Source of the DNA: Bacillota bacterium
GTDB lineage: Bacteria; Bacillota; Clostridia; Clostridiales; Clostridiaceae
Direction of reading: 5' to 3'
Assembly (NCBI GenBank): GCA_023399035.1
Contig: JAEWQX010000192.1
Location: 1-19,423 of the forward strand
DNA: 19,423 nt
A program made the translations under genes and the position numbers. Below, piece after piece: positions 1 to 6,856 of the stretch; within the stretch, counting starts at the first letter, position 1, and each line of letters starts with the position of its first letter. The notes beneath the pieces were generated by a model. It was not told the DNA's origin. It ran no database searches and saw only the letters and a list, made by a program, of their open reading frames with translations.

Positions 1-75
1 AAACCATATAGTTCTCCTGCTGAACAGTTAACATGTTCATATAACAAATCCATGGATGTTATGAATAATAAATAA
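1..75 (+). CDS. C-terminal end of an upstream gene (partial, unidentified)
   Basis: Frame 1 is open from the first base to a TAA at 73-75 and encodes 24 residues ending DVMNNK; the other two forward frames hit stops within 30 bases. A rho-independent terminator on the same strand follows 20 bases later, which supports a plus-strand gene ending here. The fragment is too short to name a family. A chance open stretch cannot be excluded. Confidence 0.45.
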   Translation, partial: KPYSSPAEQLTCSYNKSMDVMNNK

Positions 76-94
76 AAATTATATCTATGAATGT

Positions 95-125
95 AAAGAA
101 CTCTATAAATTAGGGTTCTTTTTTT
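95..125 (+). terminator. Rho-independent terminator of the upstream gene
   Basis: A 9-bp stem (AAAGAACTC at 95-103 with GGGTTCTTT at 113-121, one G-U pair) with a 9-nt loop runs into a T-tract at 119-125. It insulates the downstream aat gene from the gene entering the window. Confidence 0.8.
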
Positions 126-383
126 CTGCAGAGGAGATTAATTGCCATGAAATCTTATAGAGCATATAAGATTTCATATGCAGAATTAATTTATTAGCAT
201 GGCAGTAGATATTAGTGTATGATTATTTATGATATAGAATTAGTATTTGAATTTATATAAAGTCTTATTTTATATAATAATAGTTACTCATAAAAATATT
301 GCTGAAATGTGCAAAAGCATTTCAACAATATTAAATTGATAAAGGTAAAATGCAGTATTTCATATGATGAAGGAGAGAAATTA
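126..383 (+). promoter_or_regulatory. aat upstream region with two hairpins
   Basis: There is no gene here. Hairpin 1 (137-190) has a perfect 13-bp stem (147-159 with 165-177, 5-nt loop) extended by a 7-bp outer stem (137-143 with 184-190). Hairpin 2 (295-332) has two 7-bp stem segments (295-301 with 326-332 and 303-309 with 318-324) split by one C/A mismatch, and lies 51 nt before the aat start. A weak candidate promoter is TTGAAT (247-252), 18 bp, TATATA (271-276). If it is used, hairpin 2 is close to the 5' end of the aat transcript. Confidence 0.45.
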
Positions 384-1040
384 ATGGCAGTATATGAACT
401 AAGTGAAGAAATTGTATTTCCTAATCCTGAACTGAGCGAGGAAGACGGACTTCTAGCGTTTGGAGGAGATTTATCCATTGACAGGCTACTTTTAGCATAC
501 AGTAACGGAATATTTCCCTGGTACAATGAAGGTGAGCCCATATTATGGTGGAGTCCGAAGCCAAGATTTGTACTTAAGCCAGATGAAATTAAAATTTCAA
601 AATCTATGAAAAAGATTATGAAGAAAGGCGAATTTGAAGTAACCTTTAACAATGATTTTAAGGGAGTCATAAGCAATTGCAAGGCTATGAGGGAAAATAA
701 TGAAGGTACATGGATTACAGATGAGATGAAGGAAGCATACATAAACCTTTTTAATAATGGTTTTGCTTTAAGCGTGGAGACATATCTGGATGGTGAGCTT
801 GTTGGAGGGCTTTATGGAGTTGTTATAGGACGCTGTTACTTTGGGGAAAGCATGTTTTCAAAGGTAAGTAACGCTTCAAAAATAGCACTTATAACTCTTG
901 CAGAAAGACTTAAAGAATTAAATTTTGAGTTTATTGACTGTCAGGTATATACTCCCCACCTCGAATCTATGGGGGCTAAGATGGTTGAATGGGATGAATT
1001 TAAAGCAATGCTTGATAAAGGAATTTACCAATTGGATTAA
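384..1040 (+). CDS. aat: Leucyl/phenylalanyl-tRNA-protein transferase
   Basis: This cytoplasmic aminoacyl transferase moves Leu or Phe from charged tRNA to the N-terminus of proteins with a basic first residue, creating an N-degron for Clp-type proteolysis. The 218-aa protein has the family blocks in order: GLLAFGGDLS (22-31), AYSNGIFPWY (38-47), ILWWSPKPRF (53-62), GESMFS (154-159) and DCQVYTPHLESMGA (from 185). Length is close to the roughly 230 aa usual for Aat. I placed the start at 384 because AAGGAGAG lies just upstream and the family sequence starts there. The frame stays open to an ATG at 309, but that stretch overlaps a hairpin and does not resemble Aat. The gene appears monocistronic. 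Family assignment is close to certain. Confidence 0.95.
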   Translation: MAVYELSEEIVFPNPELSEEDGLLAFGGDLSIDRLLLAYSNGIFPWYNEGEPILWWSPKPRFVLKPDEIKISKSMKKIMKKGEFEVTFNNDFKGVISNCKAMRENNEGTWITDEMKEAYINLFNNGFALSVETYLDGELVGGLYGVVIGRCYFGESMFSKVSNASKIALITLAERLKELNFEFIDCQVYTPHLESMGAKMVEWDEFKAMLDKGIYQLD

Positions 1041-1091
1041 ATTTTAAGCTGTTTTTTATATTGTTTTATAAAAATAAAAAATTTTAGAATA

Positions 1092-1141
1092 TTTGATTCG
1101 AGTCACATTTTAATTGTTAATATAAATATATAATAAAGTCA
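1092..1141 (+). promoter_or_regulatory. FNR-box-like promoter before the Crp/Fnr fragment
   Basis: TTGAT-TCGA-GTCAC at 1093-1106 resembles the FNR-type site TTGAT-N4-ATCAA. A TATAAT -10 box lies at 1129-1134 and there is no recognisable -35 box. If transcription starts near 1141, the box is centred at about -41.5, the classic position for class II activation by Crp/Fnr proteins. 23 of 27 bases (1092-1118) recur at 1387-1413. Confidence 0.55.
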
Positions 1142-1162
1142 CAAGGCAAGCAAAAAAACAAA

Positions 1163-1363
1163 TTGAATATAGAAAACAAATATAAGAAATGGGAGACGAT
1201 TAATCTTCCAATAACAAGAGAGGATATGGCAAATTATATTGGAGTAACGAGAGAAACAATAAGCAGAAAGCTTAAAAAATTTGAAGATGAAGGAATCATA
1301 AAACTTATCAGTATTAAAAAAATCATAGTTTTAGATGAACAGGGCTTAAGAGATTACATATAA
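1163..1363 (+). pseudogene. Crp/Fnr-family regulator reduced to its DNA-binding domain
   Basis: The 66 residues match the C-terminal winged-helix part of Crp/Fnr regulators, with the helix-turn-helix at about 18-46 and the typical recognition-helix motif TRETISRKL. The whole N-terminal cyclic-nucleotide or ligand-binding domain and dimerisation helix (about 150 aa in the family) are missing. The frame is closed by a stop at 1118-1120, so no sensor domain precedes it in frame. The apparent start is TTG at 1163 with no convincing ribosome binding site. The adjacent GNAT gene is also broken, so I read this as a deletion remnant. A short stand-alone DNA-binding protein made from a retained promoter is a less likely alternative. 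Confidence 0.65.
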
Positions 1364-1386
1364 ATAGCTTTACTTATTTACTGGTT

Positions 1387-1435
1387 TTTGATTTGAATCA
1401 CATTATAGTTGTTTTATTTAATTATAATATAGTCT
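1387..1435 (+). promoter_or_regulatory. Second FNR-box-like promoter, before the GNAT remnant
   Basis: TTGAT-TTGA-ATCAC at 1388-1401 differs from the FNR consensus TTGAT-N4-ATCAA only in the last base. A TATAAT -10 box is at 1423-1428 and no -35 box is visible. With a start near 1435 the box centre is at about -40.5. It is a near copy of the element at 1092-1118, which suggests that the same Crp/Fnr-type regulator drove both genes. Confidence 0.6.
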
Positions 1436-1487
1436 TAAATTAAATATAAAGCGTAAAAGGCAGAATTTATATTTAAATTATTAAAAA

Positions 1488-1903
1488 TTAATATATTATT
1501 ATGAAAAGGTTGAAAATGAAGTGAAAAATACATATTCGAAATTTTACATAGTTGAAGATAAGGAAAAAGAAGAAGTGGCTGCATATATGAAAATTAATTT
1601 TGATAAAGCGCAGACAGAATCAGGCCATGATAATACTTTAGAAGTTCAGAGAATTTATGTATTAGAAGAATATAAAGGTAAGAAAATTGGCAAGAGTTTA
1701 ATACAAAAAGCTATACAGACTTCTAAAGATAGTAATTTAGATTATGTGTGGCTAGGTGTGTGGGAACATAACATAAATGCAATCAGATTTTATGAAAAGC
1801 AGGAATTTGAAAATTTGATACTCATATTTTCAAATTAGGTGATGATGAGCAGACAGATAATTTAATGAAGCTTACATTATCAAAGTGTGTTTGTCATCAA
1901 TAG
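1488..1903 (+). pseudogene. GNAT N-acetyltransferase, truncated and frameshifted
   Basis: The region resembles GNAT acetyltransferases, which transfer acetyl from acetyl-CoA to an amine. It has the core block VQRIYVLEEYKGKKIGKSL and the later block VWEHNINAIRFYEKQEFE. Two defects are visible. The usual first roughly 50 residues are absent: the frame opens only after a stop at 1482-1484 and has no ribosome binding site, and a GTG at 1521 is the first formal start. Near the end, the frame runs into a stop at 1836-1838, while the next frame from 1814 continues as FDTHIFKLGDDEQTDNLMKL to a TAG at 1901, which is how this family normally ends. One lost A in the A-run at 1810-1813 explains the shift. 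The acetyl-CoA loop is also degenerate (KGKKIG instead of QGKGIG). Confidence 0.8.
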
Positions 1904-1955
1904 ATTTTCAAAATTTTTATCATACTTAAAGAAAATTTAATATCTAAATTATAAG

Positions 1956-1999
1956 AAGACTGTATTAAAAGATTTTTTTAAGTTTTAATACAGTCTTTT
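1956..1999 (+). terminator. Rho-independent terminator after the GNAT remnant
   Basis: A perfect 15-bp stem (1956-1970 with 1983-1997) encloses a 12-nt loop and ends in TCTTTT. It is on the plus strand, 53 bases after the GNAT stop. Confidence 0.8.
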
Positions 2000-2325
2000 A
2001 GATTTGCTTAGAGTAAAAGCTTTGAGTGAATTTTTAGATAGCATATATCTAGTTGAAATCATGTGAAATATCATATATTTATAGATCATATATTTTCATA
2101 GCTTATTAATATATAAAAAATTCCCAATGTTATCTTTACAAATGAACATATGTTTAGGAATTGGCATATATGAGTAATGACAATGACAAAATAATTTTCA
2201 TTTAAGTGAGATTCGTTATCTATTTATAAAGTATAATTTTAATTTTAAAATTGTATTCACAAAAATAAGATGATAAACATAATATTATAGTATATTAAGT
2301 ATTAAGTACAAAGGAGAAAGAAACA
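2000..2325. other. Intergenic AT-rich region before the YmaF-like gene
   Basis: I see no coding frame here. The stretch is very AT-rich, with many ATAT runs. The only convincing signal is the ribosome binding site AAAGGAGAAAG at about 2310-2320, just before the ATG at 2326. A weak promoter guess is TTCACA, 18 bp, TAATAT around 2258-2287. Confidence 0.4.
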
Positions 2326-2697
2326 ATGGGAAATAATAACAATAATTATAGAAATGAATCACAATGCCATAATCATGAATTTCAAACAAGCACAAATTAT
2401 AGAAGAGATGATGAAGGTCGAAGACACAATCATAGAACTAGTGGTGTAACTGGGCCAGCTATCAGGTGTGGAAGCAGTCATGTTCATAAGATAAAAACAT
2501 TTGCAGACACATTTGGTGATCACATTCATGAAATTTGCGATACTACTGGACCAGCTATCTATTTACGTGATGGAAAGCATATTCATTTAGTAAAAGGTAA
2601 AACAAGTAACAATGAAGGGCATCGCCATGATTATTATTTTACAACTGATGTCGAAGATCAAAGTAATGTTCCTAAAAAAGACAGATGTAGTGACTAA
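2326..2697 (+). CDS. Histidine-rich YmaF-like protein
   Basis: The 123-aa hydrophilic protein has no signal peptide or membrane segment. It resembles the YmaF family of Firmicutes, whose function is not known to me. It contains exactly six HxH motifs, at residues 15/17, 34/36, 52/54, 66/68, 85/87 and 99/101, and almost no other histidines. Residues 34-65 and 66-98 form an imperfect tandem repeat, each half holding TGPAI (42-46 and 74-78) between two HxH motifs. Three cysteines are at 14, 48 and 71. The regular HxH spacing suggests metal binding or a beta-repeat, which is inference. The start is set by AAAGGAGAAAG a few bases upstream. It appears monocistronic, with its own terminator. Confidence 0.8.
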   Translation: MGNNNNNYRNESQCHNHEFQTSTNYRRDDEGRRHNHRTSGVTGPAIRCGSSHVHKIKTFADTFGDHIHEICDTTGPAIYLRDGKHIHLVKGKTSNNEGHRHDYYFTTDVEDQSNVPKKDRCSD

Positions 2698-2788
2698 AAT
2701 ATAAGGAATTCTATAAAATTATGTAAATTAATATTTGATATGTTACCAAAAACTAAACTATATTATTAATTTAATTGCTAAAATTTGA

Positions 2789-2824
2789 AAATCAGCATGA
2801 ATGTAAATTTATGCTGATTTCTCT
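2789..2824 (+). terminator. Probable terminator after the YmaF-like gene
   Basis: A perfect 10-bp stem (AAATCAGCAT at 2789-2798 with ATGCTGATTT at 2811-2820) has a 12-nt loop and a short T-rich tail (TTTCTCT). It is weaker than the other terminators in the window. Confidence 0.6.
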
Positions 2825-2989
2825 ATATACTAAGATAATTAATGATACTATTGAACAATACCATAATTTTATGAAGGCCGGAGATAGGATGAAAGTAAAA
2901 TATTTATGTCATATCAGTATACTATAATTTTTTATAAAATTAGGATATAATAAAGGCTATAAAGAAAATGAATAATAAGGTGTGTTAAA

Positions 2990-4153
2990 ATGGAAGAATT
3001 AAAGAACGCAGTTGAAGAAATTGCAAACGAGAAAATAATAAAAGCAGTAATAAGCAATAAGATGAACAAGGAAGTAAAATATAATAAGATAGTATTCCAG
3101 TTAAAGGAAAGCAAAAAGAAAGAGTTTTATCAGATAGAAAAGTTTACTGATAAGCAGGTCTTTCATGAAAATATAGATTTAGATTTATTTAAAGAAAAGT
3201 TTGAAGAGTTCATAGGAAACAGTTATAAGCAGGCTTCAGCATGGACTGAAAACATTACATATGATCTTAGAATTTCCAAAAAGGGAAAGGTTCATCTTGG
3301 GAGGAAGAAGGGCAGCAATGAAAATGTTGCAAAGAAGAGCCATAATAAGGAAAAGAACTACATATTAAAAGAAGGAATGATAATTGAGCCTTTAATAGAT
3401 CTTGGTGTATTTACTAAAGAAGGAAAGGTCATAAACTCTAAGTATGATAAATATAAGCAGATAAATAGATTTGTTGAAATCATTGATGATGAAATAAAGA
3501 AAAATGACTATAAGGAACTTACTATCTTAGACTTTGGATGCGGTAAGTCCTACCTTACTTTTGTACTTTACTACTACTTTGTAAAGATTAAAAATATAAA
3601 CGTAAAGATGATAGGCCTTGACCTTAAGGAAGATGTAATCAAGAAGTGCAATGAAATTGCAAAATCATATAAATATGATAATCTTCACTTTGAACTTGGA
3701 GATATAAATGGATTCAAGTATAACAACAAGGTTGATATGGTTATAACCCTTCATGCATGTGATACAGCAACAGATTATGCACTTTACAATGCAGTTAAGT
3801 GGAATGCAAAGATGATATTCTCAGTTCCATGCTGTCAGCATGAATTAAACAGTCAGATGAAGAGTGATGAACTATCAATACTTACAAGATACGGAATAGT
3901 TCAGGAGAGAGTTGCAGCCCTTATGACTGATGCAGTCCGTGCAAACATACTTGAATGCTGTGGATATAAGACACAGCTTCTTGAATTCATAGATATTTCA
4001 CATTCTCCAAAGAACATACTTATAAGAGCATCTAAGGGAAATGTGTCAAAAGAGAAAAAGGAAAAATCGTTAAATGAAGTAAATAATCTGGTAAAACAGT
4101 TTAATTTTGATCCAACATTATTAAAACTGGTTAAAAATGATAACTTATTGTAA
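2990..4153 (+). CDS. SAM-dependent methyltransferase (Methyltransf_32-like)
   Basis: This 387-aa cytoplasmic protein has a class I methyltransferase fold in its middle. The SAM-binding motif I is LDFGCGKSYLTF (180-191, D181-G-C-G185), a following acidic loop is GLDLKEDVI, and the later motif is SVPCCQHEL (278-286). The DFGCGKxYL plus PCCQHEL combination is typical of the Methyltransf_32 family, to which eukaryotic METTL25-like proteins also belong. The roughly 150-residue N-terminal part, ending in a Lys/Arg-rich stretch (RKGKVHLGRKKG), could bind nucleic acid, but the substrate is unknown. The start has a modest ribosome site (AAGGTGTG). There is no clear terminator before cheV, so some read-through is possible, although cheV has its own promoter. 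Confidence 0.85.
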   Translation: MEELKNAVEEIANEKIIKAVISNKMNKEVKYNKIVFQLKESKKKEFYQIEKFTDKQVFHENIDLDLFKEKFEEFIGNSYKQASAWTENITYDLRISKKGKVHLGRKKGSNENVAKKSHNKEKNYILKEGMIIEPLIDLGVFTKEGKVINSKYDKYKQINRFVEIIDDEIKKNDYKELTILDFGCGKSYLTFVLYYYFVKIKNINVKMIGLDLKEDVIKKCNEIAKSYKYDNLHFELGDINGFKYNNKVDMVITLHACDTATDYALYNAVKWNAKMIFSVPCCQHELNSQMKSDELSILTRYGIVQERVAALMTDAVRANILECCGYKTQLLEFIDISHSPKNILIRASKGNVSKEKKEKSLNEVNNLVKQFNFDPTLLKLVKNDNLL

Positions 4154-4188
4154 AATAAATATAAAGAAATAAATAAAAATGGTATAGT

Positions 4189-4233
4189 TTGATGAAATTT
4201 ATTCGATATACTATATAAAGACTTTTATCGAAT
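4189..4233 (+). promoter_or_regulatory. cheV promoter with a flanking inverted repeat
   Basis: TTGATG (4189-4194), 17 bp, TATATA (4212-4217) gives a sigma-A type promoter with a start near 4224, about 43 nt before the cheV ATG. An 8-bp inverted repeat, ATTCGATA (4201-4208) and TATCGAAT (4226-4233), brackets the -10 box and the start site. It could be an operator. Confidence 0.55.
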
Positions 4234-4266
4234 TAAGACAAATTTTAAAAGTAAGGGGAAGAGACT

Positions 4267-5196
4267 ATGAATAATAACATATTATTAGAATCAGGCACAG
4301 GCGAATTAGAAGTAATTGAATTTGTGGCTAACAACTGCCATTATGCTATAAATGTTGTAAAGGTTAAAGAAATAATAGAAATGCCTACAGAAACACTGAC
4401 AAAATTACCTGACCCAAAGCCAGATATTGCAGGGCTTATTCTTTGCAGAAATGAAATTCTTACATTAATAGATTTAAAATATATACTTTCAAAAAGAAAT
4501 GAAGGAAATCTTGGTTCAAAGGTTATAATCTGTGAGTTCAACAAAGTAAAGGTTGCATTTAACATAGACGATATTGTTGGAGTTCATCGTATAAGATGGG
4601 ATGACATAAGAAAGCCAGATGATTTATCAGAAAACTCATTATCAGTAGGTAACATATTATTAGGCGGGAAAGTACTTATAATGCTTGATTTTGAAAAGAT
4701 AGTTACTGATATTGCTCCAAGCTCAGGAATAAGTGAAGACAGACTTGTTAAAGTTGATTATAAAGACAGATCAAACATAAAGTTAGTATTGGCAGATGAC
4801 TCAGCATTAATAAGAAGACTGCTTAAGGAAACACTCACTAAGGCTGGATTCAAGAGCATGACAGTATTTAATGATGGTAAACAGGCATATGATTATATTA
4901 AAGGTCTTGAAGTAAGAAGAGGTGAGGAATTCATGGAGGATATAGATATACTTATCACTGATATTGAAATGCCTCAGATGGATGGACTTACACTTACAAG
5001 AAAGATTAAGGAAGATGAAGTTACTAAGAAGCTTCCAGTTATCATATTCTCATCATTAATAACAGAAGAATTAAGACATAAGGGTGAATCAGTAAAGGCA
5101 GATGCACAGTTAAGCAAGCCTGAAATTGAAGCGCTTGTAGATGTTATTGATAAGCTTATAGAAAAGAACAATGTGACTGCTGCTGCACAAGCTTGA
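4267..5196 (+). CDS. cheV: Chemotaxis coupling protein CheV (CheW-receiver fusion)
   Basis: CheV couples chemoreceptors to the CheA kinase and takes part in adaptation through phosphorylation. The 309-aa protein has an N-terminal CheW domain (about 10-155) followed by a response-regulator receiver domain (about 170-300). The receiver keeps the acidic pair D177/D178, the phospho-acceptor D232 (in TDIEMPQMDG), the switch S262 and the conserved K284 (SKPE). The ribosome site AAGGGGAAG precedes the ATG. It stands alone rather than in a chemotaxis operon, as CheV genes often do. The alanine-rich end (TAAAQA) is ordinary. Family call is firm. Confidence 0.93.
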   Translation: MNNNILLESGTGELEVIEFVANNCHYAINVVKVKEIIEMPTETLTKLPDPKPDIAGLILCRNEILTLIDLKYILSKRNEGNLGSKVIICEFNKVKVAFNIDDIVGVHRIRWDDIRKPDDLSENSLSVGNILLGGKVLIMLDFEKIVTDIAPSSGISEDRLVKVDYKDRSNIKLVLADDSALIRRLLKETLTKAGFKSMTVFNDGKQAYDYIKGLEVRRGEEFMEDIDILITDIEMPQMDGLTLTRKIKEDEVTKKLPVIIFSSLITEELRHKGESVKADAQLSKPEIEALVDVIDKLIEKNNVTAAAQA

Positions 5197-5245
5197 TTAA
5201 TAAAAATTTAAAACTAAATTCTTATATTTTAAATATAGAAAACAG

Positions 5246-5300
5246 AAAATATGGAATGTAGTATCTGTTGAGTCAGATTATCTACATTCCATATTTTTTT
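5246..5300 (+). terminator. Rho-independent terminator of cheV
   Basis: A perfect 16-bp stem (5246-5261 with 5282-5297) contains an inner 5-bp helix, ATCTG (5263-5267) with CAGAT (5274-5278), and ends in a T-run. Confidence 0.9.
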
Positions 5301-5365
5301 CAAAAAGTTACTCAATTATATTAATTTTTAGTGTTTATAAGAATATAATAATAGTAAAGAAAAGG

Positions 5366-5394
5366 TTTACACCAGGATCTTTTATAAATACTAT
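5366..5394 (+). promoter_or_regulatory. Candidate promoter of the small membrane protein gene
   Basis: TTTACA (5366-5371), 17 bp, TACTAT (5389-5394) gives a likely sigma-A promoter and a leader of roughly 105 nt. Apart from this and the cheV terminator, the gap 5197-5507 holds nothing I can recognise. Confidence 0.45.
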
Positions 5395-5507
5395 AATTTA
5401 ATAGTGACAGAATAAGTTTATAATTAACCTCTTTTAAATCTTATTAATTGAAATCAAGTAAAATATAAAATTAAGTTATTTTAATTAATTATCAGGGAGA
5501 GATTTCT

Positions 5508-5816
5508 ATGTTAGCATTTTCAGAACTTGTTATTTATTTGGTGAAATATCTATATAAATTTTTAAAAAATACGGGTTTATTATTACCAGTATTAATGGCG
5601 GGATTAATAATTTGTTTTCAAGAGGGAGTTTTGGGTCTGGTACAATTTGATTCGAGTGTAGCTATATATCTAGATTTCTTATTGATGTATATATCATTTG
5701 TAATATTTTTAGTTATTTTTATTAATAATTCAATAAAAAAATTTAAAAAACTGAAATTAGATGTAAAATATATTAAGAATTACATTAATGAAAAACATTA
5801 TAAAGATATAAAATAA
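5508..5816 (+). CDS. Small membrane protein of unknown function
   Basis: The 102-aa protein starts after a good ribosome site (AGGGAGAG). It has two hydrophobic helices, about residues 22-44 and 52-73, and a lysine-rich C-terminal tail (KKFKKLKLDVKY and beyond) that should be cytoplasmic under the positive-inside rule. I do not recognise a family. Its size and topology would fit a holin-like or modulator protein, but nothing nearby supports that. It has its own promoter candidate and a strong terminator, so it is probably a real single gene. Confidence 0.7.
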   Translation: MLAFSELVIYLVKYLYKFLKNTGLLLPVLMAGLIICFQEGVLGLVQFDSSVAIYLDFLLMYISFVIFLVIFINNSIKKFKKLKLDVKYIKNYINEKHYKDIK

Positions 5817-5864
5817 TAGAGTTCAAAATTTTTATTTCTAGTATATAATATATAAATTAATAAT

Positions 5865-5914
5865 AAAAACAGTAAAAAGCAGAAGTCGGCTGTAATATGC
5901 TTTTTACTGTTTTT
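5865..5914. terminator. Bidirectional terminator between convergent genes
   Basis: A perfect 17-bp stem (5865-5881 with 5898-5914) has a 16-nt loop. The 3' side is T-rich (TTTTTTATT), and the A-run on the 5' side gives a T-run on the minus strand. It can therefore serve both the membrane protein gene and the convergent marR gene. Confidence 0.85.
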
Positions 5915-5985
5915 TATTAATAACTTCTTATTACATAAGACAATGATTTTTATATTATAGTTCAATAATATATGAAAATATTCAA

Positions 5986-6417
5986 TCATTCCTTGGAAAG
6001 ATTAGTCATAACTTTTTGGAGAAGTTCGAAGAGTATCTCTGACTCACCTTTAGTCATACCTTGAGTAAATTTTGTTTCAAAAATTAATGCTTTTTTATGC
6101 ATTTCATCATATATATTTTTACCTTTTTCGGTTAAAACAATTTTTTTATATCTTCCATCCTTTTCACTTGCAGTACGATATAAAAAACCATTATTCTCTA
6201 ATCTCTTAAGTATTTCTGTTACAGTAGAATTTTTTAAATAAAGATCTTTTTCTATATCTTTCTGGTTTATTTCACTATTATTATTAGTGCATATATAAAA
6301 TAATATGTTCATTTGTGATGAGGTAAGATTCATTTCTTTTAAACCATTGTCACTGAGTTTTTTTGATATATTACGAATAGCAGAAAAAAGTCGAGTAAAT
6401 TTTAAATCAGGATTCAT
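5986..6417 (-). CDS. MarR-family transcriptional regulator
   Basis: The 143-aa winged-helix protein has the MarR layout: an N-terminal dimerisation helix, a helix-turn-helix (INQKDIEKDLYLKNSTVTEILKRLENNG), the wing motif EKDGRYKKIVLTEKG with the typical D-R-x-x-x-x-x-L-T pattern, and a C-terminal helix. MarR proteins usually repress an adjacent divergent operon and respond to small phenolic or hydrophobic ligands. It is divergent from the HlyD/ABC-2 export operon, so it is the obvious candidate regulator. I chose the ATG at 6417 rather than the in-frame ATG at 6426, because AGGGG at 6427-6431 (minus strand) is 9 nt from the former and abuts the latter. Confidence 0.88.
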   Translation of the reverse strand: MNPDLKFTRLFSAIRNISKKLSDNGLKEMNLTSSQMNILFYICTNNNSEINQKDIEKDLYLKNSTVTEILKRLENNGFLYRTASEKDGRYKKIVLTEKGKNIYDEMHKKALIFETKFTQGMTKGESEILFELLQKVMTNLSKE

Positions 6418-6457
6418 AAAGTACATCCCCTATTCATCTTTCATTAATTATACATGT

Positions 6458-6487
6458 ATTTTACCGTATTTAGATATGCTTATGCAA
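6458..6487 (-). promoter_or_regulatory. Candidate marR promoter
   Basis: On the minus strand, TTGCAT (6487-6482), 18 bp, TAAAAT (6463-6458) gives a start near 6451. A 10-bp palindrome ATACATGTAT (6450-6459) overlaps the -10 box and the start site. It could be an autoregulatory site, though it does not resemble the palindrome at the export operon promoter. Confidence 0.5.
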
Positions 6488-6597
6488 GCTATTAATTTTA
6501 AAATTATTAAAAATGACTAAGTTGAATGTAATAGTTTTAATAAAATGTATATTCAAGAGAAAGTAGAAAATATATTTTATACAATTAAGACTAAATA

Positions 6598-6643
6598 TTG
6601 ACATAAAAGCAAAAAGTAATTATAATTACTTAATAGTTTAAGT
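6598..6643 (+). promoter_or_regulatory. Export operon promoter with MarR-type operator
   Basis: TTGACA (6598-6603), exactly 17 bp, TATAAT (6621-6626) is a perfect sigma-A consensus. The -10 box is the centre of a perfect 18-bp palindrome at 6614-6631 (AAGTAATTATAATTACTT). A second, overlapping inverted repeat, ACTTAA-N4-TTAAGT, lies at 6628-6643 over the predicted start (about 6633). A consensus promoter hidden under a palindrome of this size is what a tightly repressed MarR target looks like. Confidence 0.75.
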
Positions 6644-6856
6644 AAGTAGTACACGAACTAAATATTGTAATCAGTTAAATTCAATTATTTTCACAGATAC
6701 AATGGATGATAAGCTATATTAGTAAAAATTAGGGTAAAAAGATATACTTATACATAGCATGCTAACTATTTTTGATTGATTATGTTATAGTAAAAATGTT
6801 TTAAATATAAAAAATTTATATTAGTTTATTTTTATATAAAGACAAGGAGGATTATT
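6644..6856 (+). other. Long leader of the export operon
   Basis: About 220 nt separate the predicted start from the adaptor gene. I see no coding frame and no clear terminator hairpin. A 10-bp palindrome TAGCATGCTA is at 6755-6764. The ribosome site AAGGAGG ends 9 nt before the ATG at 6857. A closer second promoter cannot be excluded. Confidence 0.4.

Noticed and set aside
309..383. N-terminal extension of aat to the ATG at 309
   Set aside because: It lacks a ribosome site, overlaps a hairpin and does not resemble Aat; AAGGAGAG marks the ATG at 384.
2180..2215. Possible Fur-like operator before the YmaF-like gene
   Set aside because: The TGACAAAATAATTTTCA stretch has only partial symmetry, and is expected by chance in such AT-rich DNA.
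2270..2300. Possible sporulation sigma (E or K) promoter before the YmaF-like gene
   Set aside because: CATAATATTA only loosely fits the -10 consensus and no matching -35 box is convincing.
2891..2929. 12-codon frame after GGAGATAGG
   Set aside because: Too short to support, with no similarity and no sign of being a regulatory leader peptide.
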